Below, one piece after another: positions 10,284-19,677 of a DNA stretch of 64,000 nt. This stretch comes from Pomphorhynchus laevis (lineage: Eukaryota > Acanthocephala > Palaeacanthocephala > Echinorhynchida > Pomphorhynchidae). The stretch covers positions 1 to 64,000 of the forward strand of contig WNNJ02003631.1 in assembly GCA_012934845.2 (NCBI GenBank), written 5' to 3'. Numbering within the stretch: position 1 is the first letter of the stretch; each line of letters begins with the position of its first letter. The notes beneath the pieces are model-generated. The model saw only the letters and a list, made by a program, of their open reading frames with translations. It did no database searches and was not told the DNA's origin. Position numbers and translations under genes: made by a program.

Positions 10284-10737
10284 CGAATTTGTCTCTCGAA
10301 TGACGGCAGAAAAAATCTATAAACCATAAAATTTTTCATACAACAGCTATTTAAAAATAACATTAATACAATATTACCTTGTGATACCTTTCACAAACAC
10401 AATTTTTTTTCGAAATCAAGATATAAATTCTCATATAAACTGGCTGTATTTTGGTAACAACTGTCAACAACATCAGGTGCATGAACAAACATTTTTGTAA
10501 ACGAAAAATAAAGAATAGAAAATAGTAAAAAAATGCATGTAGGATTTCATGAAATATCACGACAAATAATGGGTTAATACACTGAGTGTGTACAAGTGAC
10601 ATCCGAAAATCCAAACTTTGATGTTGTATCAGAACTTTTAGCAACCAATTTAAAATCACGAAGACAAAATCTTTCAATTGTTATGTCGTATGCGAAGCAA
10701 TTAAATTTTATTATTTATGATATCGTTTTCATAATTC
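10284..10737. other. Region upstream of SMARCC exon 1
   Basis: AT-rich DNA on the 5' side of the SMARCC gene. A 104-codon hydrophobic minus-strand frame is present (10363-10677) but resembles no known protein. The promoter or a 5' UTR exon of SMARCC may lie here. No core promoter motif can be named. Confidence 0.35.
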
Positions 10738-11545
10738 GTTGATAAAGCCGTCTGATAGTCCTCCTCTGCATATAGCTGTGAAAGGGAACGGGCACTGACG
10801 AGTCATAGTGATGACGAAACGGCATCTAGCAGTGTTTTCCGTCTTTCTTTCGAGTCGGGCTAAAAATGACTAACAAAATTCACGCGGTATGGCATCATTT
10901 TAAAATTCAAATAAGAAGTTAGCTGAAGCACAAGATATCTTGCGTTGGCATTTGCCAGTGCTTTTGCGCTAATAATCCTATTTGGTGAAGAGGTAGTGCT
11001 GGTTCAGCACTCAATGATGATGTTACTAGAGGTTTTCTAGTACATCATTCACATGATCCTTTGATAGAGTCGTCTGCTAGTCCTCATCTGCATCCAGTAG
11101 TGGGAGAGAACTGGCACTGTAGAGTCATAGCGATGACGAAACGGCATCTAGCAGTGTTTTTAGTCTTTCTTTCGAGTCGGGATAAAAATGACTAACAAAA
11201 TTCACGCGGTATGGTATCATTTTAAAATTCAAATAAGAAGTTAGCTGATGCACAAGATAACTTGCGCTGGCATTTGCCAGTGCTTTTGCGCTAATGATCC
11301 TATTTGGTAAAGCGGTAGTGCTGGTTCAGCACTCAATGATGATGTTACTAGAGGTTTTCTAGTACATCATTCACATGATTCGTTGATAAAGCCGTCTGCT
11401 AGTTATCCTCTGCATCTAGCAGTGGGAAGGAGCGGGCACTGAAGAGTCATAGTGATGACGAAACGGCATCTATTAGTGTTTTTCGTCTTTCTTTCGAGAC
11501 GGGCTAAAATGACTAACAAAATTCACGCGGAATGGTATCATTTAA
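10738..11545. repeat. Tandem repeat, ~322-bp unit, about 2.5 copies
   Basis: Units start near 10738, 11059 and 11382. Each begins with a GATAAAGCCGTCTG-type block, then GACGAAACGGCATCTA, CTTTCTTTCGAGTCGGG, ATTCACGCGGTATGG, and, in the first two units, GGTAGTGCTGGTTCAGCACT and CTAGAGGTTTTCTAGTACATC. The third unit stops after the ATTCACGCGG block. The first two units are more than 90% alike by eye. Each full unit also has two small palindromes (GTGCTGGTTCAGCAC and CTAGAGGTTTTCTAG). Function is unknown. Confidence 0.8.
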
Positions 11546-12117
11546 AAAAATCTTTATTACTGTTTATCATCATTACCGAATAAATTATCAAATGCTAACG
11601 ACTAAAGTATCCCTGTGGTCGTAATCGTTCGAATACCTTATTATAAGGTTTGATGTACAGATTGGAAAAGCAAAAGAATTGGGTGATGCTTCGGGTACAA
11701 TATATTTTGTTGAAACATAAGAATGAAATCCACAACGAATGATCACTTCTGTGCATTTAGAAATGTATGTAAGTAACAAATTGATTTATCACAGCGAGAA
11801 ATTCAAGTAAATTAATGTGCCCAAGCTTAATAAATATACCTTAAATCCAAAATTGTGAATAGATTAAGTTGAAAAACACGAATAGCTCGTTAGTTATTTT
11901 GAATTGTCCAACGATTGAAAATTTTCATAGATAATTTGCAAAAACGCTTTAGTTAATGAATCGTTTCGTCTAGCATAATGATCCGAGTCAAGAACTAGCA
12001 AACTTAACATAAGTTTATTACTGTGATTTTTTGCAACAGTTGTATACATACATCTCACGTCATATAGCAATTTGACGACAAAGATTTAAGTCACTGTGGC
12101 ATTAGCGTTTCACTTAT
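11546..12117. other. Non-coding, nothing recognised
   Basis: Only a 63-codon minus-strand frame (11588-11779) without family resemblance is present. No repeat or gene was recognised. Confidence 0.35.
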
Positions 12118-12442
<325 letters not shown>

Positions 12443-12447
<5 letters not shown>

Positions 12448-12694
12448 CGTTCATATAGATCACTATTCGCGAAATCAGAAGTGTATCGGGTCTATCAAAG
12501 TTCAAAATGAAATAGTCAAGTATTTGTGATATTTTATTACTGTTGTAAACAACAACTTTGGATGTTGATGCCCCTTTCGCTGTGACGTACAACTGCCTGG
12601 TCACACGGCCCCGACAATGAAAACTCATCTGATCAGTTTTGAGTTGACCACTGCAGTTCAGTACTTTAAATTTATTCAATACAAATACATGCAT
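12443..12694 (-). pseudogene. Possible piggyBac-type transposase fragment
   Basis: A short minus-strand frame contains LKTDQMSFHCRGRVTRQLY followed by KGASTSKVVVY. This resembles the piggyBac core where a DEQM-SF-GR block with the second catalytic Asp is followed by a Y-P-KP-G-K block. No other catalytic motif, no terminal repeats and no TTAA pair were found. The identification rests on one motif and is tentative. It could instead be an unrelated exon. Confidence 0.35.
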
Positions 12695-12794
12695 CTCTAA
12701 AGCTAATTTATTAGAATAAAGTGTTTAAATCAATCAGTCCAAATTTTAAAAATTACTAAACTTCAAATATTTCTTTATTATACAAAACATCAAA

Positions 12795-12839
12795 TGTTAA
12801 TGTAAGTGGACTCCGTAAAGGAGTCCACTTACATTAACA
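12795..12839. repeat. Perfect 20-bp hairpin
   Basis: The arms 12795-12814 and 12820-12839 are perfect reverse complements (left arm begins TGTTAATGTAAGTGG) around the 5-nt loop GTAAA. No flanking gene explains it. Confidence 0.9.
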
Positions 12840-13877
12840 CCGAATTAACACTAAATTTCCCCATTGATCAAAATCTTTTTGTTGTACAAGCAGGAATTTT
12901 GGTTTTAATAGATATATTCAATTAGAATAATTTAGTATTAGTTATACTCAATGGCCACCGAATTTATTGTAAAATTTATTTGATAAGTTTTGAGTCAACT
13001 TATATGTTGATGGTTTTGCCTTTTGTCTTTGATGATTTCTACTTTTGTATATATTTTTTATTTGTAAGGCAACTTGTAACGAATTTCAAGCTCATTTATT
13101 ATTATTAATAAATTATTTTAGTCCGTGAAAACTAAAATGTTGACAATATATTTTTTTAAATAATCAAATTTATTTGTATAAATAAAAAATGGAATCCGGT
13201 GCCTCGAAATCCGGTGCAGAACGGCATATATCGCCGCGAACAAACAGCATAATGACATTTTTATAAAATGTATATAATAATATTAGAAAAATAAAAAAAA
13301 TAATTTCGACAAACAGACGAGCAAAGCTCATAGTTGCACAGTTAAAAAAAGAAAGTAAAAAAAAGACTCACAAACAAAAGTCAAAAAAGTTCATGTTTGA
13401 ATGCTGAAACCGATCTTGAGTTGACAATTTTTTCACTTAATCGGTTCTGCTTACCTACGATTCGGTATCCAAATTTAAATGTGTTGTATCAACAACACAA
13501 AGTAGAAAATCACGAAATATTTAGATAAATTTATTTTGAACGCGAGAAAGTCCTACAATGTGGGGGATAAAGCTATTCAGATAAATTCGGAGTAAAAAGT
13601 CATAAAGAGAGGACTTAGTGAGCTAATGCACTACGTGACAACAAACATATTGACGTTTCTGATCAAACTGATCATTTACAAAAAATATAATACTTAAGTA
13701 AATTATATTGTGAACGGTAAATACAGCTTTGTCTATAATCGGTAATTGAAATTTTAAAGTATATTTTAAAAGTTCTTAAACGTCTATGTTAATATGTAAA
13801 TATTATATGTAGAATGAATGTATTATTTCAGGAAAATGAATTTACTAAGTGTATAAAATACAATGTACAAAAATTAA
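12840..13877. other. Non-coding with a CR1-like 3' tail remnant
   Basis: About 13010-13110 resembles the 3' tail of CR1-like LINEs in this window (TTGTAACGAA... then TTATTATTATTAA; compare 43690-43745). The remainder shows no recognisable gene. Confidence 0.4.
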
Positions 13878-13951
13878 TAAGCGCTAAGCTTATTAATTGT
13901 AAGCGCTAAGCTTATTAATTGTAAGCGCTAAGCAGATGTAAGCGCTAAGCG
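13878..13951. repeat. Short tandem repeat built on TAAGCGCTAAGC
   Basis: Four consecutive units carry the core AAGCGCTAAGC. The first two are 22-bp units ending in TTATTAATTG. The last two are shorter, with different spacers. The core contains the palindrome AGCGCT. Confidence 0.9.
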
Positions 13952-14049
13952 ATAAAATTGCTAAAGAAAAGTAGGTCACATCAACCATAAAATGATAGCT
14001 ACTATCAACGCGATCTCAACTTTACATTTCGTGAAATAAGTTATTATCA

Positions 14050-14992
14050 TGTTCTCATCTAGCTTTTTCAGACGATCTAGATATTTTGTCGATTATTAGA
14101 AGTTCTGCTGATCGAGTATCTTTACAAAATGATCTGAACTCTCTGTCCAATTGGTGCAAATCTACTGGATTACGGTTAAATGCTGAAAAATGTGTCCTTA
14201 TGCAATTAGGTCGCCCGTATGAAACTCTTAGATACTATGGACATCTACACATCAATTCGTCATATAGCATTGACGGATGAGAAATTGAAACAGTTCCCCA
14301 ATTTCAAGACCTTGGAGTGATCGTAAATAGAAGCTTATCGACTATTCCACATACCAGTCACACATTTGCTAAATGCCGTCGAATTTTAGGACTTATTAGA
14401 AGGACCATTGGCCAGCTTGACGCATCCAGTTTTAAGTTAATTTACAATGCTTATGTCTTATCTTTAATGAGATACGCTTCACCTGCCTGTCACCCTCAAA
14501 CTACGACAGAGATGAACCTGTACGAATCCATATTACGCAAGGCCACACATCTTGTACCCAGCCAACGCAAGCTCTCATTCATTTTTCGACTCCACGCACT
14601 TGGTGTGACCACAGTGAAGAAATCTTTAAAGTCATCTGATTTAATGTTTGTGTGGACAACGCCTAATGTTTAAAAAGGGCAGAGGGAACATGTTTGTCGT
14701 AAACTGTTCGAACTTCGAAATTCAAACAGATTGAGGGGACATCACCTCACGTTAAAGACCCACATTCGTCCACAAAGAAGATTTAACACAATTGTCAACC
14801 GAACGTGGAAAAGCTGGAATAAGCTAATAAGTCAAGTGGTTTCGGCCTCCAGTATTTTGTCCTTTAAGAAAAGTCTAAAGACTTGTACTAACTAGAACAA
14901 TCGGATTTTCATTTATATTTGTTTTTACCCTGTACTAAGCCTGTACGAGCTCTACGCTAATTTGCTGCTGTTGTATTTAATAATAATATTGG
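14050..14992 (+). mobile_element. 5'-truncated CR1-like LINE-C copy
   Basis: Encodes the end of ORF2: RT blocks after the catalytic motif (LQNDLNSLSNWC, RLNAEKCV), then the C-terminal region in the frame 14317-14673 (LGLIRRTIGQLD, LMRYASPACHP), and after a TAA the still-coding RFNTIVNRTWKSWNKLI. The 3' end is AT-rich with AATAAT repeats, as in CR1-type LINEs. From GGACATCTACACATC (near 14240) to the tail it is nearly identical to the minus-strand element at 28435-32700. Before that point the two differ strongly. Stops at 14278 and 14671 show that this copy is dead. Confidence 0.85.
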
Positions 14993-15130
14993 AGACTGTC
15001 ATAAAGGAAATGTCTCAACATAAAGATTTGGGTATTGCTGTCTATCGATCCTTGAAAACAAAATTGAACACTGACTTCTCTTGGTCAGTGTTATAATAGG
15101 TAAAGCTATTCTGGCATTATATTACATAAA

Positions 15131-15155
15131 AAGCGCATTCCTCAAGAATGCGCTT
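15131..15155. repeat. 10-bp hairpin beside the insertion point
   Basis: AAGCGCATTC and GAATGCGCTT are perfect inverted arms around CTCAA, in the LINE-D sequence a few bases from the patchwork insertion. A hairpin at this spot could have promoted breakage. Confidence 0.8.
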
Positions 15156-15160
15156 GAGAA

Positions 15161-15360
15161 TGCCTAAATGTTTATGAATGCCTAAATGTTTATGAAATCG
15201 TGTACCCGGAAAGAAAGTAAAATGCCTAAATGTTTATTAAATCGTGTACCCGTAAAGAAAGTAAAACTTTTCGTTGAGCACAACATGCTGCTAGCAATAG
15301 GAGTAACCGGATTAAGCGAATTAGCCTGACATACTTGCAGTATTAAACTGAATTTACCTG
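15161..15360. repeat. Patchwork insertion containing a GTPBP6 exon fragment
   Basis: A 16-bp block (ATGCCTAAATGTTTAT) occurs three times, twice followed by the block AAATCGTGTACCCG-AAAGAAAGTAAA. The last occurrence continues as a 122-bp copy (15239-15360) of 16619-16740 with three mismatches. The source is the part of GTPBP6 that encodes the second half of the P-loop through the switch I region. The copy has the same orientation as its source, 1.38 kb away, and cannot encode a protein by itself. Confidence 0.9.
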
Positions 15361-16081
15361 ATCGCGTTTTACCTGATCGAATTTATTCTAATCGCGGTTC
15401 AAAAGATTATTCACCTCCCTCGTCAGGCTACACTTGGAATACAGCAATCATGCCTGTTTTCTTGTCATCAAGCGAGAAATATTAGACCTAGAGTCTATTC
15501 TTAGGAGGGATTCGAGGCTCTGTGTTGGCTAAGGTGGTAGTGATGATCATGTACGGCTTAGCCGTATTGAAATGTTGTCAGTACATGAGAGATTCATAGC
15601 TTTGGAAATGCTTTGATTACATCGGTGGGTTATCCCACTAATGTAATCACTAGTCAGGTAGGTAGGTTGCGGGGAATATTAGATTCTTGTATAAATCTCG
15701 ATTTGGCAGATTACCGAAAATATTTAGACTGTCGAGGAATTGAATTAACATGTGGAATTCACTGCCCGAGTAAGTCGTTGCTGCTCCAATTGATTACGTT
15801 TAAATCACGTTGTTGCGAATGGATACGTGAACAATGTCGGCATTCAGTAGCTCTACTGAACTCTCCAATTTAGCTACGATCCCTTAAATGACTATTTGTT
15901 TTTTGTTTTTTCTCTTTTTTGATTCTGCCTGAATAGCGTTTTGGCTTCGGCATGTATTTGAATAAATAAATAATGAGGACAATGAACCAAATAGATTATA
16001 TTGACAATTATTTATTGTTTTACTTTTTTAAATAATATTTACAAATTAAAGTTTTGATCGAAAAATAACAATTGAAATTAA

Positions 16082-17200
16082 TCAGGAAATTGTTATGCTG
16101 GATGGGAATTTATTTAAAAATATATTCCAGTTAACATCCGTAAAATGGCATTCGACAACAATTGTGTTATTTTCCTGTTCCAGTAGTTGATGATTAGTAA
16201 TAATAGAAAGTTTGTGCAAATGGAAATACTGTTGACTACCTTGTTCGGCGATTACATATTTCTTCAGTAGAACTTTATGCTTTAAGAGTTCATCGTACAG
16301 TAACGTAGATAGTTCATTTATACCTGACTTAGTCTTACACGATATTTTTATGTCACCGTCTTGAAATGGACTATCATCGCTTAGAAGGTCTACTTTATTA
16401 ATAACGTTTACTCGTATAGAAGAGAGCATTGTTGGGCACACAATGTCTAGACATTTGTCAACAATTGCACGATGCTCGTTAACCGCAGGATTACTTGCAT
16501 CAACTACATGAACTACGCCTACACAATGCTTTAAAACAACTAGTAATCGATCAATAATTCGCTTATTAATTTTGTCAGGAATATCACTCAAGAATCCGAT
16601 TGTATCATAAAAATTAAAAAATCGTGTACCCGTAAAGAAAGTAAAACTTTTCGTTGAGCACAACATGCTGCTAGTAATAGGAGTAACCGGATTAAGCGAA
16701 TTAGCCTGACATAATTGCAGTATTAAACTGGATTTACCTGCATTTGTGTAGCCCACAATCGCGATTCTCGGTACCAACTGAACATTTGATTTAGTTGTCT
16801 CTTCAATAATGTCATTTTGACTGTCAGCTGATAATAGAATGTCAATGACATCTGTGCGACTGAATAATTTCTGGTTGCTTTTTAAATTTTCGAATATCCA
16901 ACGCCGATGCTTAATTGATGTCATCGCAATCATAACAGCAGTGCTTCCTTTAGTAATACAATCTGGCAACTCAGCAAGATATTTCTTAGTGTAAAATCTT
17001 GAAAAGGTTACTTTCGTCCAACCTGTTACTCGCCATTTAGGTATAGATTCAACTAAGGCAACGTTTTCCTGTAGCGCGAAATCAAGTGACGGGGATTTGG
17101 AATTGTACGGTTGTATAATGAATACACGGTGACCAATAGTTTCCTTGTAAAGCAAGTCAGTGAAATTAGAAGATAATTTCCGAAACAAAATTAATGACAT
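16082..17200 (-). CDS. GTPBP6: GTPBP6 / HflX-family GTPase
   Basis: Single open frame of 372 codons. HflX-family GTPases bind ribosomes. The animal GTPBP6 branch works in mitochondria on ribosome recycling and large-subunit assembly, so a mitochondrial location is expected here, although no targeting peptide is obvious. GTP-binding motifs are clear: G1 at residues 150-157 (GYTNAGKS), G3 at 199-203 (DTIGF) and G4 at 268-271 (NKVD). An ISCKT-like segment near 284 could be G5. The N-terminal region (LQENVALVESI, residues 43-53) fits the HflX nucleotide-binding-like domain, but the segment between it and the G domain is much shorter than in human GTPBP6 (516 aa), so the coiled-coil linker is reduced. 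The ATG at 17198-17200 is the first Met. A duplicate of part of the G domain lies at 15239-15360. Confidence 0.88.
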   Translation of the reverse strand: MSLILFRKLSSNFTDLLYKETIGHRVFIIQPYNSKSPSLDFALQENVALVESIPKWRVTGWTKVTFSRFYTKKYLAELPDCITKGSTAVMIAMTSIKHRRWIFENLKSNQKLFSRTDVIDILLSADSQNDIIEETTKSNVQLVPRIAIVGYTNAGKSSLILQLCQANSLNPVTPITSSMLCSTKSFTFFTGTRFFNFYDTIGFLSDIPDKINKRIIDRLLVVLKHCVGVVHVVDASNPAVNEHRAIVDKCLDIVCPTMLSSIRVNVINKVDLLSDDSPFQDGDIKISCKTKSGINELSTLLYDELLKHKVLLKKYVIAEQGSQQYFHLHKLSIITNHQLLEQENNTIVVECHFTDVNWNIFLNKFPSSITIS

Positions 17201-17692
17201 TCTTTTAAAAATTTATTACATTTTTATAATTAGTATTTAATTAGTATTGTCATCTATGATTTTAAGAGATGTGAGTAAACTTTCAAATTAAATAAGAATG
17301 ATTTGAAAATGTTGAGGTATATTAAGTTAGTATCTTTATTACTGCATTCAAAATACCTGTTTACAAGTAAAAACAGCTTATCGTCATATACCAAAGCCGT
17401 CAACCCATAGCATAGTTAATTCAACGCAAAATACAAATAAGATCATCAATATAATCTTTGACTTATAAAAAGCTAGCTTAGATAGCAAAGTGATATGGAA
17501 ATGAGCTTTACGTTAGGAAAGCGAGATTTGGAGCATCTCATAGATATGACCAATAAAATCAACAACTTTGATAGCGTAACAAAAAATCTTTTAAAACTCC
17601 GTCCACAATACAGACTCTCGTCCCAAAATACATATTTCGAATATATGACAAATGTAAGCTAAAATTATAATGAAATTAGTTATTCGACTTTA
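17201..17692. other. Upstream of GTPBP6, no gene
   Basis: AT-rich DNA that should hold the GTPBP6 promoter. No specific element can be named. Confidence 0.4.
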
Positions 17693-18024
17693 CAATCGCC
17701 CGACCCCTCCCTTCCTTCTAGCTATCGCCCCATTTCACTACTCCCTACTCTTTCGAAGCTCTTAGAACGCCTCATCTTAATACAAATCAACGCTTATCAC
17801 TCCTCATCCAATCTGTACCCACCTTTCCAATCCGTTTTCCGCTCTAATCAATCCACAGAAATCGCATGCATAAAAGTGTACAACGACTTACTCATTTCTC
17901 GAGACAAGGCTCTATATAGTGTTCTCATCTCCCTCGACCTCTCCTCCGCATTCAACATTGTCGACCACTCCATCCTCCTTTCTCGCCTTCGTTATGATTA
18001 CTGTTTTTCTTCCTCCTCCGTAAT

Positions 18025-18900
18025 ATGACTTACCTCATATCTATTCGACCTTTCTTTTCGCGTCTGTACAAATTCATCACCCTCTCCTCCCATCCCTATT
18101 TTCTGCGGGCTCCCACAGTGTTCAGTCCTAGGTACCCTGATTTTTTCTCTTTTACTTGGCGATCTCTATATTTTATCAAACCTTACTCCTTTAACGTCAT
18201 GCAATACGCCGATGACATTCTAATCTATGTTCATGCACCCGCACATCGCATACACGATATCGGCATTTCTGCCTCCAACTATCTTTCTTCTATCTACAAA
18301 CGTCTCTCCAATCTCCATCTCGTTCTAAACCCCGAAAAGTCCAAAATAATGTGGATCCTCCCCTGTAAACCAAACATATCTCCTCCCACTGTATATTTTG
18401 CCTCATTGATCATCCCCATAGTACACAATCTCACTTTCTTAGGCTTTCATTTCGATGATCACCTTTCCCTTAAACCATTCGTTTGTGACAAGGTGCGCTC
18501 ATCTAACTTAATTCTCCGTGACATCCGCCGTATCCGCCCCCTTATCGACTTCCGTTTTTGTATGTCTCTTCTTTCATCGCTTCTTTTCCCTAAAATCGAT
18601 TACTGCCTTAGCCTTTTCGCCAATTCTCCAAAATCCATCATCCTACTCCTACAACGAATAATCAACACCGCCGTTCGAGTGCTCTTTCATCTCCGTCGCT
18701 TCGACCACACATCCACATATTTTGCCCAACTCTCCTTGGCCCACCATCCACATCCGCATCAAACTCCGCCTTCTTCTCGTTACTTTTCGTCTCATCGCTG
18801 TCGGCTCCCCATCGTTCATCAACCTTTCTTTCTTAGACGATACTCGCCCCACCTCGCTATCGCTTCGTTCCTGTCATGCCCTCTTAGTCCACGTTCCTAA
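18025..18900 (+). pseudogene. LINE-B ORF2 fragment (motif C and C-terminus)
   Basis: Open stretch of 291 codons. Its first ~55 residues are out of frame with the true RT reading. From residue ~59 (MQYADDILIYVHAP) it is the real polymerase frame: motif C with YADD, then HLVLNPEKSKIMW (motif D/E) and a C-terminal region with FLGFHFDD and RFCMSLLSSLLFPKIDYCLS. It then drifts out of frame again near the end. Confidence 0.7.
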
Positions 18901-19070
18901 TTACTCCAACAACTACGGTCTTCGATCCTTCCTCGTCGCAACCTCACTCGCCTGGAATCAACTGCCTCTCGACGTCCACCGCGCCCCCTCCTTTATCACA
19001 TTCAAACACCTCATCCGTTCACACCTTCTCTACACCTGATTCGCAGTCTTGTTTTGTTGTGGTCATGTAA

Positions 19071-19086
19071 GCGTGTGCTGGCACGC
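19071..19086 (+). promoter_or_regulatory. LINE-B 3' tail hairpin
   Basis: GCGTGTGCTGGCACGC can form a stem of 5-6 bp just before the ATTTGCCACGTTAAAATAAA end. The same structure recurs at 25502-25517, 35742-35757, 39783-39798 and 50828-50843, with the loop varying and the stem kept. It is the likely 3' signal read by the LINE-B reverse transcriptase, by analogy with other LINE tails. Confidence 0.6.
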
Positions 19087-19105
19087 ATTTGCCACGTTAA
19101 AATAA

Positions 19106-19677
19106 ATCTTTTTTTAGTGTGCATCTTGATCTTGGTTCAGCAAAACAAACAATTTTCTTATAAATTTCAACATAAATTTCAACAAATTTCTGGTAGAATA
19201 AACTTGCAACTTCGACAAACTCAAAGACTATATCGAAAACAAACCTTTTTTTGTTCAAGCGCCATTTAGCTTCTCTACTATTAACCGTCATGTATTCTCT
19301 CCTCGTTTGACTGGCAATATACAATATTAACCTAATGTATTCTCTTCTCATTTGACTACCAATATACAATATTGGATCTTATGTATTCTCTTCTCATTTG
19401 ACTTCAAATAGACAACTATACATTCACATATTTTATCCACTTAGGCGCTTTCAATTTCATATACATCTAGTTCCCTTCCTGAACTTTTCTATCTTATTCC
19501 AGTATGTGACGATGAACTTTACTCGATTCATTAGTGGCTATTTAACTCTATATCATTGCTAGATTTCATCTCAACTCATGTCCTTAAAGCATCATCTACC
19601 AGTCATGTCTTATACATTTACAACTGCTTTTGATTTGTCAATTCAAAATAGTGGATTTCTAACACAATAAAAATCCA
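19106..19677. other. Spacer between two inverted LINE-B copies
   Basis: Contains a three-copy imperfect tandem repeat of about 48 bp at 19288-19428 (core ATGTATTCTCTTCTCATTTG, then CAATATACAATATT in two units). The rest shows no recognisable feature. Confidence 0.6.

Larger units (their letters stand above)
14993..15985 (+). mobile_element. CR1-like LINE-D 3' fragment split by a patchwork insertion
   Basis: Directly abuts the LINE-C tail. The left part (14993 to about 15160) encodes SQHKDLGIAVYRSLKTKL and later AILALYYIKSAFLKNAL. The right part (about 15393-15985) continues the same ORF2 C-terminus with FKRLFTSLVRLHLEYSNHAC and REILDLESILRRDSRLC, broken by several stops and frame changes. 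The two halves are separated by about 235 bp that contain a copy of part of GTPBP6. The 3' end lies near the TAAATAAATAA run at about 15965-15975. Confidence 0.75.
17693..19105 (+). mobile_element. LINE-B copy, RT to 3' end
   Basis: 5'-truncated Jockey/CR1-like LINE with C/T-rich coding sequence. RT blocks: SYRPISLLPTLSKLLERLI (near 17720), LDLSSAFNIVDHSILLSRL (motif A), GLPQCSVLGTLIFSLLLGDL (motif B), and in a shifted frame QYADDILIY (motif C, both Asp present), then a C-terminal frame to about 18900. The frame changes between motifs B and C, and there is at least one stop before motif B, so it is inactive. The 3' tail contains the family hairpin (19071-19086) and ends in AAAATAAAT. A near-identical inverted partner lies at 19678-21720. 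Confidence 0.85.

Noticed and set aside
10363-10677. 104-codon hydrophobic minus-strand frame upstream of SMARCC
   Set aside because: AT-driven composition, no family resemblance, no splice connection to exon 1 that keeps the phase.
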